From Lepidostoma basale (lineage: Eukaryota > Arthropoda > Insecta > Trichoptera > Lepidostomatidae): a stretch of DNA of 64,000 nt. Shown piece after piece: positions 1 to 10,554 of the stretch. Every line of letters begins with the position of its first letter. Position 1 is the first letter of the stretch. The stretch spans positions 310,001-374,000 of the forward strand of contig JAHDVF020000503.1 of NCBI GenBank assembly GCA_022606425.2, in the 5' to 3' direction. The notes under the pieces were generated by a model. It was given only the letters and a program-made list of their open reading frames with translations. It searched no databases and was not told where the DNA came from. Both the position numbers and the translations under genes were made by a program.

Positions 1-46
1 TCAGGATAGAGTTGTGTGGCGATCCATTCTCTCTGCCTACCATTCT
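1..46 (+). mobile_element. LINE-T 3' end fragment cut by the window edge
   Basis: The first bases match the C-terminal coding end of LINE-T (the segment for 'WRSILSAYP') and stop before the usual hairpin and TTAG tail. It is a relic with no coding capacity. Confidence 0.6.
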
Positions 47-58
47 ATTTGTTTGTTT

Positions 59-260
59 ATAATAATTAATGGAAATGACATGTTTCACCTGTCATTATCA
101 CATTATCACATTAGATAGAATGCATGATTGCCTTAGATAGGTAATATGTGCCATTCTTATAAATTAAAATAAAACAGACGTTTTCATTCGTATTAATTAT
201 TTAATGTGGAGTTTTATATCATTATTCAAGAAACAATTAATATTTGAATATTATTTTAAT
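59..260. repeat. HH-A foldback repeat, decayed
   Basis: A minus-strand copy of the HH-A core (acatgtttcacctgtcattatca near 78-100, decayed) is followed by the outer arm typical of the family, containing cgttttcattcgtattaatt at about 180-199 and an outer end at 225-245. The hammerhead-like core is too mutated to score here. Bases 261-670 hold nothing I recognise. Confidence 0.5.
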
Positions 261-671
261 ATGAATTCACAACTCAAAGTGGCGGTAAACAGATAAGAAA
301 ACTTAGTTAATAATATTGTTGAATAATTTATTTATTGCTTTGTTCTTAATTTGATGATTTAATGAATTTTGTTTCTTAAGTTTTGTGGGTCAATACGATC
401 GGTATATTTCAAAGTTACTTTCAAATAAGTTGGTCAGTTGTAAAGACTGCTCATTCTATTATGAAACATGTTTTTTTTTATTATACTTGGGTTTGTCTAA
501 AATCTTGAAATTCTTTGTAAGTTGAGTTTACATGTTAAGGATAACTACCTGTGAGTCATTTCATACCAGGAGATGCCGATCCCAAGAGCAGTTCATCTCC
601 TTAACACGTTGCGAGATGTGATTACCATTTTTTTGTATATTTTTAATTTATATCTAGTATGGTTTTAATTT

Positions 672-775
672 AATCAATACGAATGAAAACTCTGTTTTCT
701 AATAGTTTTATTATGATTTATAGGAATGACATGTTTCGCCTTTCTAAGCCATTATCAAATTTCTTGATAATTTTT
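672..775 (-). repeat. HH-A half element with hammerhead-like core
   Basis: The outer arm (aatacgaatgaaaac) leads into the minus-strand core at 727-760. On that strand it reads TTGATAA, one extra T, a helix II near GCCTT/AAGGC with one mismatch, GAAA, ACATGT and C. The copy stops where LINE-C1 begins at 776. Confidence 0.6.
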
Positions 776-2000
776 CAATCAATCAAATCAGTTTATTGAA
801 TCAAAGGCATCTATTGAATATAGGTAAAATATTATACACTTACGAGTACAACATAATTCCAGGAACGCATTAAGATGGTTCGACATTAGGAAGACAAGGA
901 ACTTTCTAAAGTCGAGAGTATTTGTCTTCTAACGTACCTTTTCTAATATGAAAGACGTCCATCTCAGAGGAGACGGCGTTCAGCAGACTAATTGTTTTTC
1001 CACCAGTGTCACCAGGGGCAGATTGGTTCTCGCGGCCCACACTGGATCCATTTGGAAAAAACAGGGACTTAGGGGTCGAATTCCGAATTTTGCCCTGATT
1101 TTTTAAAATTAGGTCCTTTGTGTTGGCCCAAAGTACTTTAACATTTTGACTTTTTTTATATAACTGCTTATTTCCAAGAAAAAAAAATATTATTGTTTTT
1201 TTTGTAGAAGCAAAACTGATTTTTGCAATTATTTCGGAATCAGTTAGATACGTCAAAATCAAACTTAGTAGGGATTATAGAGGACATAATCCTCTACATT
1301 ACTTGTTCCGACATCTACTTCAGATCTCTGCCCCTTTAAAAGCAGCAGACATTATAAATCTTAATTAATTGTTATGAGTATAAAGTGGTTTCGGATTTTT
1401 TGTTAGATGCATAAATGATCATCGCGTCCCTTTACAAAAGAATGGAGTGATTTTAGCATATTTGTGCATCAACAAAAATTCGAAACCACTTTATACTCGT
1501 AACAATTAATTAAGATTTATAATGTCTGCTGCTTTTAAACAGGCAGAGATATAAAGTAGATGTCGTAACAATTAATAAAGAAGATTGTGCCCTCTATAAT
1601 CCTTACTAAGTTTGGTTTTGACATATCCGTCTGATTCCGAAATAATTTTAAAAATCATTTTTGCTTCATACAAAAAAAACAACAACATTTTTTTTCTTGG
1701 AAATTAGCAGTTATATCAAAAAAATATAACAGACAAAAGTGGTTTGGAATCACACAAAGAATCTAATTAAAAAAAATCAGGGTAAAATTCGGAGTTCGAC
1801 CCCTAAGTCCCTGTTTTTGCCAAATGGATCCAGTGTGCGGCCGGAAGGTAAAACAATCTGTACTGTCGCTATCAGGGAAGTATCCCCTGATTATTCTAAA
1901 GAAATGGGTTATGAGATGCGTATCTCTTCGAAGCTGCAGAGAATTGGTCCCGAACATTCCCCAAAGAAATGCCGTGGGATAGAGTAACAGATTATTACAT
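776..2000 (-). mobile_element. LINE-C1 3' region, interrupted by a foldback element
   Basis: Minus-strand CR1/Jockey-like LINE C-terminus and 3' UTR. The tail (aatcaaatc) lies at about 778 and the coding end reads like 'LPLV.PVGRAINLLNAVSSEIDVFH'. The ORF is split at 1038 by an 800-bp insertion and resumes at 1838 with the part for 'LRRD' and 'FLLGM'. Frameshifts and stops make it a relic. Confidence 0.8.
1038..1837. mobile_element. Foldback DNA transposon, Transib-like termini
   Basis: About 370-bp inverted arms begin CACACTGGATCC and end GGATCCAGTGTG, around a small central loop near 1395-1480. The flanks 1033-1037 and 1838-1842 are both CGGCC, a 5-bp target duplication inside LINE-C1. Transib elements are known for 5-bp GC-rich target duplications and CAC-initiated termini like the RAG heptamer, so I place it there tentatively. 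No transposase is encoded; it must be non-autonomous. Confidence 0.7.
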
Positions 2001-2129
2001 GACTGTTAAGCTAGACGTAGTGGGGGGATTATTCCAATTCATTATGAATATATTTTCAAATTCAGTTAGACGGGAATTAAATGAATCTATCTGGACTATG
2101 TGAAAAATCATCTATAAACAAAAAAGCCG

Positions 2130-2225
2130 AACATTTGATAATGCCGTAGCAAGGTGATTTATGTCATTTTCATTAAATATAATAACACTTCTAGAAAAAA
2201 TACGTTTATTAATTATTGAGTCTCC
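2130..2225 (+). repeat. HH-A half element, decayed
   Basis: Plus-strand core begins ttgataatgcc at about 2138 and runs into the outer arm (cacttctagaaaaaatacg). GAAA is lost. Bases 2226-2290 hold an imperfect local duplication of 'ttgaaatctagttact'. Bases 2290-2747 hold nothing I can name, apart from a stretch at 2400-2500 with gctgccgaaactagtc, an isolated echo of the HH repeats. Confidence 0.45.
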
Positions 2226-2747
2226 TCATCTCAGACATACTTAAAATCTAGTTACTACAACTCAGATATACTTGAAATCTAGTTACTAGTCAAGAGATTG
2301 TATTTACAAAATTTAATGTTAAGTTTGGGGTTGGGATTTAAAAAAAACTTATATTATATTTTAAGTTTGATTTTACTTGTTATTCTTGTATAAATTGATT
2401 TTGGCAGCTCGATGCCAGGTGCCTCTCATGATGGCAACGAGCCCAAAATATAGCTCCAAGCTGCCGAAACTAGTCGAAACTAGAAGAAGCAGTGGAATAA
2501 AACTAAATACGTATTATTTTGCTTCTTGTTCCTCTCCTATCAAAGGTTAAAAACATCATAGCAATTATGAAATTTGATGTAGCAGCTGTAAAGAAGAATG
2601 TTGTGCTGCTATTGAACTAATCATAAAGTTTTTTTAGCTGTTTATTTAAATGTTTACTGTTTTCCTTCAATATAACATTGCAACTTAGTATTTCTTGTTT
2701 CTCATAACGTGCCAAAATTATTCACGTTGTATTATTTGCATTCGACT

Positions 2748-2880
2748 AGCAATCTACGAGCGTGCGTAACACGGTATATGAATATAGAAGAGGCGGCAGA
2801 GTAATGCCAGGGTAGAACAGTATGGCGGTCCATCCTTTCTGCCTAACATTTAGGGGATTCATGATTGTTAGTTTGTAGTT
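2748..2880 (+). mobile_element. LINE-T 3' end fragment
   Basis: Decayed copy of the last ~110 bp of LINE-T, from the segment for 'RACMTRCMNVEEAREICQ' through 'tggcggtccatcc', with a vestigial tail (attgttagtttgtagtt). Confidence 0.6.
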
Positions 2881-2974
2881 ATATTTGTGTGGTGGGTAAT
2901 TTATCCACTGCATATATTATATATAATATAACAACCCATCCAACGTCTGCCGAGAAGGACAAGTTAAACGTAAT

Positions 2975-3508
2975 CTTCTTCTTCTTCTTCCTCAGCCTAT
3001 TCTCGTCCACTCGTGGACAAAGGCCTCCTAAATTCGCTTCCATGTCACTCTGTCCTGTGCAGACTGCATCCAGGTTATTCCGACATGCCTGTTCAAATCA
3101 TCCTTCTTCACTACTCTTTGCCGTCCACGGCCTCCAAGTCAGCAGTCTTCTTGTCCACTTTTCATCTGAGCTTCTGGCTACGTGACCTGCCCATTGCCAT
3201 TTTAGAGTCTCCACCCGATGGATGATGTCAGTGACCTTTGTTTTTTCTCTCACCGTATCGTTTCTGACTCTGTCTCTTAGGCTTATTCTTAACATGGCTC
3301 TTTCCAGGGCTCTTTGGGTCACTCGTAGTTTCTCGGAACTTTGTTACAATGTAATAGTTTAAGACCATAAGTACCAACTGGCAGAACGCAGGCTTCATAG
3401 ACTTTTCGTTTCAGATTGATCGGTATTTTCCAGTTTTTAAGGATGTAACTCATGTTTCCGAAAGCTGCCCAGCTTAGTCCAATTCTTCTTTGAAAGAAGA
3501 ATTTGACG
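2975..3508 (-). mobile_element. LINE-W, 5'-truncated copy with 14-bp target duplication
   Basis: Minus-strand RTE-like LINE end. The readable block is 'RALERAMLRISLRDRVRNDTV' then 'KVTDIIHRVETLKWQWAGHVAR', finishing in a GAA-rich tail at 2975-2992. Further upstream on that strand come relics of 'LGWAAFGNMSYILKN' and 'RKVYEACVLP'. The flanks aagttaaacgtaat (2961-2974 and 3509-3522) are identical, so the insertion is well defined. Confidence 0.85.
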
Positions 3509-3937
3509 AAGTTAAACGTAATATATACTAAAAATCAGAAAAAAAACATTTTGCCACCAACCGTGAAAATCTACGCAATTATTTAAATGTAATTAAATGA
3601 AATTATCGTAAATATTTAAGATACGTGTATGCATGTAAACGATTTAAGTCATTTAATAAGTACATAATCACGTTATCGTTAAGGTGACATTAAAGTTAAG
3701 TGTAATTAATCAAAGGTCATGCTTGCAATTATTTTTTCATAATTCGTGCATTTTAATTGTGCATAACCTCACAAAAATGGTGTGATATTAAAATGCAGTC
3801 ACAACATTTTATAATAATAAAAACACATTTAACGAAATAAATCATATTTGGATAGTGGTCCAGGGAATATAATGTTTGGCTCCTGATTCATATGACCCGA
3901 TTCCTTCTTCAATTATGAGCTGTTTCTTCTGCACACT

Positions 3938-4150
3938 ACTCTTCTTAGTTGCGTTCCTCGTGACTGAGGGTCGTGTCCATTTCATAAACTATCCACCATA
4001 CCGCTCCGGTCACCATGCGCTCCTGTCACCGACCATTCTCCAAGCTGCAGCTGTTGAGAGGCCAGTTTAACGCCCTGATTGTTCGGACCAGCCGCTCGGT
4101 GGCCATCTTTGTGGTCGCTTTCCATCGTCTTTGCCTATAATACTTTTTAA
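3938..4150 (-). mobile_element. LINE-R 3' fragment
   Basis: Matches the better copy at 11683-12240 over the stretch around 'ccatgcgctcctgtcacc' and 'tgtggtcgc'. No intact frame. Confidence 0.55.
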
Positions 4151-4396
4151 ACGGATCAAGCTTTTTAGTGAGGGCCATGATGACTGCAAGGACGATGCAA
4201 GGTAAGACGAACATCGATTTGCTTTTTTGATGAAAACATTGACCATGTTCGGTCTCTTGTGCTTTCCAATAGTCTATTAACTGTTTGTATTCCTGATGAA
4301 CCAAATTTAAGAAAATAATTTGTGCACACGATTTTAACAGAACATTTGAAATTTAAAAAATCATGACAAATCCGTCAGTTTCTAACCTATAATGCG

Positions 4397-4605
4397 ATCA
4401 CCCTCCTTATTCAGCAGATTTAGCCTCCGGCGACTTCTTTTTGTTCCCGAAATGTAAAAAGGTCACACGGGGGTGGCACTGAGACGACGTGGAGACGATA
4501 AAGGATGGACTTCCAGGAATGTTTTGAATTATGGAAACGGAGGTGGGAAAAATGCGTTCATACAAATGAGGAGTATTTTGAAAGGGATAACATCGATTTA
4601 CCATA
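4397..4605 (+). pseudogene. mariner-like transposase C-terminus, relic
   Basis: Frame from 4402 reads 'PPYSADLASGDFFLFPKCKK', the mariner signature around the third catalytic aspartate (family form 'PYSPDLAPSDFFLFP'). After a frame change the segment at about 4519-4605 reads 'FELWKRRWEKCVHTNEEYF', the usual C-terminal 'W.RRW.KCI...G.YFEGD' block. Mariner transposases are about 345 residues with a DD34D triad; only the end survives and it is frameshifted. Bases 4150-4396 and 4610-5160 show nothing recognisable. Confidence 0.75.
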
Positions 4606-5159
4606 AATTTTGGAAAAAAAAATCAGTTCGCGTACATTGTTTTTACTGCGTTTTATTTTGTTTTTTCGAACCAACTGGTTTTGGTCCCGCCGGAGTTTCG
4701 TCGGGGTTACAAAGCTCACCAATTTGTTTTGGAAACCTGCGAGCGAAAACGGTTAGTTTGAAAAAGCATGATTAATTGGTGTAAAAACAGTACAAAAGGT
4801 TTCAAATTAGTTTAAATAATGCCACACCACAAATTAAGTGCTACATACAATAGCTTGCTATTGACACAAATAAGAAATCAATGATATAACACGATATCAA
4901 GGAAGATCTATGAAATGTGGCAATATCAAATCAATAAAATATAAGACGTGTCTGGAGTAGTAAAACGACGAGTTTGCATAACACGTTGTTTGATTGCAGA
5001 TAAGTTTAAATAATTATAAGGGTAGTGTGGCGACAAATTGTCTCTTCAAATTATTCATCTCGAAAACAGCGGAACCGTTATTAAACCAATTGTAATGATA
5101 CGGCATTTTTTTGGTTCTTTTCAATCAAAATTCTATTAAACAATTTTATTTTCTAAATG

Positions 5160-5615
5160 TAGTAGTATATAGAAATTGAATCATCAATTTGGAAACCCAC
5201 GAATACAAGACTTTGTAGTGACCCAAGAAACTTTGTACGATAGAATACCGAACGACGAAATATGTAAGAAATGTAAGGCAGATGACTGCATCATGGATAA
5301 AATTAAAAAAGGATCCCTGAGATGGTTTGGACATATGGAACGAATGGATGAGAGTAGAATGGTTAAAAAGTTGTACACAAGCAGCGTTAGTGGAAAAAGA
5401 AGCCGAGGACGACCGAGGAAAACATGGCATGACCAAATTAATCAATTACTAAAAGGCGGTCACATTCGAAGTCGGAATAATCGACCCGCGTGCATGGTAC
5501 GATGTATGAATGTAGAGGAAGCCCGAGAGGTATGCCAGGAAAGAGCATTGTGGCGATCCATCCTCTCTGCCTACCCCTCCGGGGAAATGGCGTGATGGTT
5601 AGTTAGTTAGTTAGT
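5160..5615 (+). mobile_element. LINE-T 3' end with readable C-terminal ORF
   Basis: The frame is readable to a stop at 5593-5595. Sequence 'TLYDRIPNDEICKKCKADD' leads to 'LRWFGHMERMDESRMVKKLY', 'RSRGRPRKTWHDQIN' and 'WRSILSAYPSGEMA'. A 3' hairpin CCCC/GGGG with loop TCC (5573-5583) and a TTAG run (5599-5615) follow. The reverse transcriptase core is missing (5' truncation). Confidence 0.85.
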
Positions 5616-6404
5616 ACGAATACAAGAACAAGCACACAACTATGGAGGTTGAATACTATTCAAAAATTTTAGTATTTTTCTCTTCAACATTATTTCATCT
5701 TTGTAGTAACTGTGTTCATTAATTGTGTAATGAAATCAATTTTAGAGATTCTAACAGCATCTATTATCAGTGTGATTAGAGCGTATGTTTAGGAATAATG
5801 CTGGCGACACGGTATTACGATCCAGCACTTGAGTGAATACAATTTGATTCTAATACATAGCTGACGGTATTGATGTCGCGTTCGGACATCTATGTAAAAG
5901 CAATATACACCTAATAGGATGCGGCAATCGATTCGGTACCACCCTGATAGATGTAGCTTACTTCATATTAATAAACTATACGTTATGTGAGGAATACCAC
6001 CAAAAGATGGCGAGACAGCTGAACATTTATAATATACAGGAACAGGCTTATCAGATAAAGCTAAAGAAATCAGATAAAGCTTGTATAAAAATAATTTCAT
6101 TTACGTATAGGCATAATATTTTTACGTTTTTTTTTTCGTTAGTGCGCAATCCTCGAGAAGTATTGACGTGTTTAAACAATGCTGTCATTTGCAGCCAAGA
6201 AAAGTAAGCACAGGACTTAATATATAATATATAAAGAGGGAGAATATTTTTAGTTATATAATAATTGCGTATAAACCAATCAGATGTAACGTAAGCTTCA
6301 TGGAAAAGCTAAATAAGCATAATTAAAAAAAAATGAATAAAAAAATCTTGCTGGAGCAAGAGAAACCTTTAATTTCATAATATTATTGTAATACATCGTG
6401 TTAA
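5616..6404. other. No gene or repeat recognised
   Basis: AT-rich sequence with no coding frame I can support and no match to the window's repeat families. Confidence 0.4.
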
Positions 6405-6906
6405 CGAAGAGTTTTAAAGAAAACATATTGTTTCTTGAACAATGGTGTAAAACATCATTTCATTCAATTAATTCAAATGTAAATGTCCGTTTTCTAGACT
6501 GTCAGAAGAAGATACTGGAGCGACCATGCAGCCCGAATGGATGGTGATAGAATCGCACATACAACCGCTTACGAAATCCCCTCCGGACACCGCCCACCTG
6601 GAAGACCACCTAAAAGATGGAGAACAGCTGGACATCATCATCTGACGAGACATGTTTACTGTGTCATAGATCGTCAGATCTATAAAAAGAAGAAGAAGAA
6701 GACTGTTTTCAGAAGTATTTATTTTTATTTTATTAAAAACATGTTTCGCCTTACCTATGCATTATCAAATGTAAAGAATTAAACGCTTTGCTGTTTTAAG
6801 AGGCTCGTTATATTTGATAATGCCTTAACAAGGCGAAACATGCCATGCAAATGACATAAAACAAAACTTCTAGAAAACGAAAATTTTCATTCATTTTAAT
6901 ATTTAA
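6405..6906. repeat. HH-A foldback, split by a LINE-P insertion
   Basis: Outer arm (ttgtttcttgaacaatgg, 6430-6447) runs to 6488. A LINE-P end interrupts it, then both inner cores follow: minus strand at 6739-6771 and plus strand at 6812-6843. The plus core shows TTGATAA, extra T, GCCTT/AAGGC, GAAA and ACATG. The two half-elements face each other and form one large hairpin. Confidence 0.75.
6489..6706 (+). mobile_element. LINE-P 3' end nested in HH-A
   Basis: Reads 'RRRYWSDHAARMDGDRIAHT', then 'SGHRPPGRPPKRWRTAG', a stop and an AAG-rich tail (aagaagaagaagaag near 6687-6701). Short flanking match agactgt (about 6488-6494 and 6700-6706). Confidence 0.7.
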
Positions 6907-6907
6907 A

Positions 6908-7135
6908 GAACTCGAGGAACTCCGGGGAAAACATGGGTTGAATAAATTTATCAATTACTTATAGGCGGGCACGTTTGAAGTCGGAAAATTTGACGAGCGT
7001 TCGTGTCACGGTGTATTAATGTGAAAGAGGCGCGAGAGATAGTAGAGAGATGGTAGAGTTAGAATAGAACAGCGTGGCGGTCCACCCTCTCTGCTTACCC
7101 CTTTAGGGAAACATAGAAATTATATAGTAAGTGTT
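6908..7135 (+). mobile_element. LINE-T 3' end fragment, decayed
   Basis: Matches the 'RGTPGKTW' to 'YPF' coding end with many changes. The 3' hairpin and tail are eroded. Confidence 0.65.
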
Positions 7136-7198
7136 TGGTTTAACAACTGGTAATGATGCAGGCAGCGACGATCCCTTAAAAATATTAATGAAATAAAC

Positions 7199-7283
7199 GA
7201 TGTTCATTAGAACTGCTTCAACTTGTGTCTTCATTTCAACAGTGATCGGTTTCGCCAGGCTCGCCGGCATCGACAGAGTCTAA
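7199..7283 (-). repeat. HH-B half element
   Basis: Contains the HH-B hallmark on the minus strand: cgagcctggcgaaaccgatcac, here within ctgtcgatgccggcgagcctgg (7240-7275), preceded by 'ttgtgtcttcatttcaacag' which is the family's outer arm. See 29040-29325 for the complete form. Confidence 0.55.
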
Positions 7284-7394
7284 CAAACTAACTATCACGC
7301 AGTCTCCACGAAAGAGTAGGCGGAAAGAATCCATTCTTCGGTCCACCGCCAGTTCTTACCTGACATACCTGACATCCAGTTTCCTTAACATTCA
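7284..7394 (-). mobile_element. LINE-T 3' end fragment
   Basis: Minus-strand tail (aactaactatcacgc) and final coding bases. It is abutted by the longer LINE-T copy, whose target duplication lies at its inner end. Confidence 0.7.
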
Positions 7395-7407
7395 TACAGT
7401 GCAACTC

Positions 7408-8513
7408 TAACTAACTAACTAACCATCACGCCGTCTCCCCGAAGGGGTAGGCAGAAAGAATCGACTGCCACACTTTTCTTTCCCGACATATTTCTCTCGC
7501 TTCCTCAACATTCATACATCGTGTCATGCACGCGCGTCGATTTCTCTGACTCCTCACATGGTCGACATTCAATATTTGATTTATTTGATCGTGCCACGTT
7601 TTCCTCGGTCTTCCTCTATTTCTGGTTCCATTTACATCATTAACATATAATTTTTTTACCATTCTTTCTTCATTCATTCTTTCCATATGTCCAAACCATC
7701 TTAATGATCCTTTCATTATTTTGTTCATGACACCATCATTCGCACCGCATTCACTTCTTATATTTTCATTCGACACTCTATCATACACAGAGTATCCACA
7801 CATTCGTCTAAGAGATCTCATTTCTACTGCATTTATTCTACTTTCATCCTTCTTTTGCCAGTTCCATGCTTCGCTTCCATACATAAGGGTCGGTAGAAGA
7901 ACACCATTGTGCACTGCCATTCTAGCTTTTTTGGATAGGTTTTTGTTTGCGATGACAACTTTAAGTGCACCATTCACTTTGTTGCCTGCCCCAACCCTTC
8001 TTTCAATATCCCTCTCCACTCGCCCATCTCTTGTAAACATACTACCTAAATACACGAACTCAACTACTTGCTCCAAATTTTCACCATTCACGCTAATGTT
8101 GCAGACTGTCGTGGTTTCTTCCTTTTCAAAAATCATTACCTTGGACTTATTAACATTCATCATCAGATCATTTCGCATGCATACCTCATACATACAATTC
8201 ACCAGGACTTGTAGTTCATGCTCGTTGTCTGCAAGAAGGACAGCGTCATCCGCATACAAGAGACAGCTTACTGACACTCCGCTCATTTTGGCACCTACAT
8301 CCAACCCTTTCAGCTCTTTCATACATTTGTCCATATAGAGATTAAATAACCACGGGGACATTACGCAACCCTGTTTGACACCTTTATTGATATCAAACCA
8401 GGCTGTAAGATCTCCATTTACTCTGACACTAGCAGTGCTTTCTGTGTATAGCGACTTAATTGCCGTGATCAGTTTTGTACTTATTCCATATTCAGACAAT
8501 GTTTCCCACAACT
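7408..8513 (-). mobile_element. LINE-T, longest copy (5'-truncated, 13-bp target duplication)
   Basis: Non-LTR retrotransposon integrated as a 3' fragment of about 1.1 kb. Flanks tacagtgcaactc at 7395-7407 and 8514-8526 are identical. The tail on the minus strand is (TTAG)n, with the CCCC/GGGG hairpin just inside it. It carries the best-preserved LINE-T protein segment in the window. Confidence 0.92.
7426..8513 (-). CDS. LINE-T reverse transcriptase, C-terminal ~360 residues (truncated)
   Basis: An open frame without internal stops down to TGA at 7426-7428. The true start is lost: a nominal start at 8523 is a TTG in the flanking duplication. From the N side it has 'NKGVKQGCVMSPWLFNLYMD' (RT palm, about residues 47-66), 'LLYADDAVLLAD' with catalytic YADD near 90-93, the 'FVYLGSMFTRDGRVERDIERR' thumb region cut here as FVYLGSMFTRD then ERDIERR, 'PTLMYGSEAW', 'LRWFGHMERMNEERMVKKLY', and 'RNRGRPRKTWHDQIN' before 'WQSILSAYPFGETA'. 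The missing N-terminal part would hold the endonuclease and RT fingers. The layout is RTE-like, but the clade is not settled by eye. The clean frame suggests a fairly young insertion. Confidence 0.88.
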
Positions 8514-8529
8514 TACAGTGCAACTCAAA

Positions 8530-8720
8530 TCGAAGTAAAGGGTATAGCTATCATATTGATTCTCATGACATGTGATAGGTAGCTTATCTATCGCCATTTT
8601 ATTGTTACACGAATTCTACATCAGACCAAAGACAATCAAACTGCCATTGCCGAAAAATATATCCGGTACCTTCGGTGTGTCAAGCACACTTGCTACTAGG
8701 TCGTCAAATAACCTGTTGTG
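8530..8720 (-). mobile_element. SINE-V (tRNA-derived), decayed
   Basis: Minus-strand copy. The body (tgataggtagc...atcgccattttattgt...gaattctacatcagacc) is clear. The tRNA-like head near 8640-8705 is eroded in the B box. Confidence 0.65.
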
Positions 8721-9109
8721 TACAAAAGTGTGGAAAATATAAGCAAACTTGAGGTACATTTGTACTTAGCCGTCGATTCATCTATCAGCGACAGTGTTGC
8801 CGAAGCGGGAACAGTGGTTTATGTAAACTGAGCCACTGCACTGTGCTACGACGAGCGGCCGTTTATTTTGACTAGCGATTAATTAGTTTCGGTGACGTCA
8901 CGGAACTATTAACACGGGCGGACTCAAACATTGACGGTTCGTGGAGATATGTGAGCGATTTGCAATTAATTTAGACTAGTTTTTCTAGTTTTTGCACCAA
9001 ATGTTTGGGACTCATTCGTAGTATTATTTAATTTTTATTTACATTATTGTCCAAGAAACAAAAATGAAAATATGCTTTACAATATTTTCACATATTTTCA
9101 TACTACGAT
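8721..9109. other. Apparently unique sequence, GC-richer, one CRE-like palindrome
   Basis: No coding frame or repeat match. It holds TGACGTCA at 8893-8900, the consensus palindrome for CREB/ATF factors. A single site proves nothing. From 9050 the sequence grades into an HH-A outer arm. Confidence 0.35.
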
Positions 9110-9165
9110 TTTTTCAATTAATTAATACGAATGGAAACGTCAGTTTTTAAGAAGTTTTTAAAAAA
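9110..9165. repeat. HH-A outer-arm fragment
   Basis: Contains attaatacgaatggaaacg followed by 'tcagtttttaagaagttttt', the arm seen in complete HH-A elements. No core attached. Confidence 0.5.
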
Positions 9166-9286
9166 GAAAAACTTTGATATTTCAACATTATTAACTGTTG
9201 AAATAAAAATACTGCTATAGATATCACAATTGATTACTTTACTAAAGACTTTATTAAAGAAATAGTGTAATAAAAATAAATAATAA

Positions 9287-9546
9287 AAATTTTAAGATGG
9301 TTGGAACACATGAAAAAAATGAGTGAAAACAGAATGCTGAAGAAAGTATACTTTATGAAAACAACGTGAAACGAGCCAGAAATAGAGGAAGGCCGAGGAA
9401 AACTTGACACGATCAAATTAATCAAATATTGAATGTCGGTCACGTGAGGAGTCGGAGAAATCGACGTGCGTGCACGACACGATGTATGAATGTAGAGATA
9501 GCGAGAGATGTATGTCAGGACAAAACAGTGTATCGGTCCATTGTTT
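9287..9546 (+). mobile_element. LINE-T 3' end fragment
   Basis: Frameshifted copy covering 'LRWLEHMKKMSENRM', 'NRGRPRKT' and the end 'YRSIVW'. It has lost the hairpin and tail, where HH-A begins. Confidence 0.7.
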
Positions 9547-9660
9547 GGCATGTTTCGTCTCTCTAAGGCATTATCAAATGTCTGATATTTTTTAAACATT
9601 TGATAATGCCCTAGACAGGCGAAACGTGTAATTCACCTAAAATATAATAAAACTTAGACA
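9547..9660. repeat. HH-A foldback with two facing hammerhead-like cores
   Basis: Minus core 9549-9581 and plus core 9598-9632 are separated by about 16 bp. Both have TTGATAA and the GCCTT or GCCCT/AGGC type helix II, then GAAAC. The plus core has ACGTGT for ACATGT. Confidence 0.7.
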
Positions 9661-9789
9661 GCTGAATAGCTGTCGTGACATATAATAAAAATTGTGATAC
9701 CATAACAGTATTTTAAGTTTTAACAATTTATAATATAACTCTTAATAGATGGCGCTAGTGTAGATTGAACTAAAAAAATTGAAATGTTT

Positions 9790-9990
9790 CTCAACATGAT
9801 GGCATATATACATCTTCCAAAAATTTGTCAGACGTGGTGGTCGTAAGAAGGGCGGAATGGGGAATGTTGTTAACATAAAGCGATCGCTTAACCCAACCAA
9901 TTAGTCCTGTAAGCGCCTCGACCACCATATTCTGTTTCCAAAAAACAATTTACATCTTCGTCTCTATTGAGATACAATTAATCCTTCTAA
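9790..9990. repeat. M1 MITE fragment, right arm
   Basis: Carries the conserved interior 'aacccaaccaat', a decayed 'cctgtaagcgcctcgacc' and the terminal arm 'cttcgtctctattgagat' ending at about 9972. The left arm is absent. Confidence 0.7.
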
Positions 9991-10170
9991 AAATAAATCA
10001 AATATTGAATGTCGGCCATTTGAGAAATCGACGCGCGTGCATGACGCGATGTATGAATGTTGAGGAAGCGAGAGAAATATGTCAGGAAAGAAAAGTATGG
10101 CAGTCCAATTCTTTCTGCCTACCCCTTCGGGGAGACGGCACCGGCGTGATAGTTAGTTAGTTAGTTGGTT
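9991..10170 (+). mobile_element. LINE-T 3' end fragment
   Basis: Covers 'RNRRACMTRCMNVEEAREIC' to the hairpin (CCCC TTC GGGG at about 10123-10133). A 6-bp insertion (caccgg) lies before gcgtgat, then (TTAG)n. Confidence 0.8.
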
Positions 10171-10260
10171 AAAATAATAAAAACAGACATCATTTCGTTG
10201 GTATTAATTATTTAATATGGAGTTTTAGATCATGATTCAATAAACAATAAACGAGTGGTA
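10171..10260. repeat. HH-A outer-arm fragment
   Basis: Reads 'ggtattaattatttaatatgg' and 'attcaataaacaataaa', the outer end of HH-A, with no core. Confidence 0.5.
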
Positions 10261-10554
10261 TTTCGTGTTGCTTAATCCTTTGTTTTTCACCGTCGCGGCG
10301 TCTAGAGGCGTCTCCAGAGCGGCCGTGCGGTGGTGTGACAGCGCATTAGTGAGAGCCGGAGCCAATCGTCTAGACAGCTGATAAGGTAATTATTACCGAA
10401 TAGATAGAGTGACACCTAGCGCGCAGACGCGGACGGCCTAATTAAACACGCACACAGACGCAGACAGACAGACGGATAAGTCGACCGAACGGGAAAAACC
10501 GCACAACTCACATAATGCATATGTTTCAATATCTTTGAAATACCCTTAGGTATA
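10261..10554. other. GC-richer, apparently unique segment
   Basis: Non-repetitive within the window, with CpG-rich runs (gtcgcggcgtctagaggcg) and a short 'agacgcagacagacagacgg' low-complexity patch. No supported ORF. Confidence 0.35.

Noticed and set aside
7721..8338. 205-codon plus-strand frame
   Set aside because: It is the antisense shadow of the LINE-T reverse transcriptase frame.
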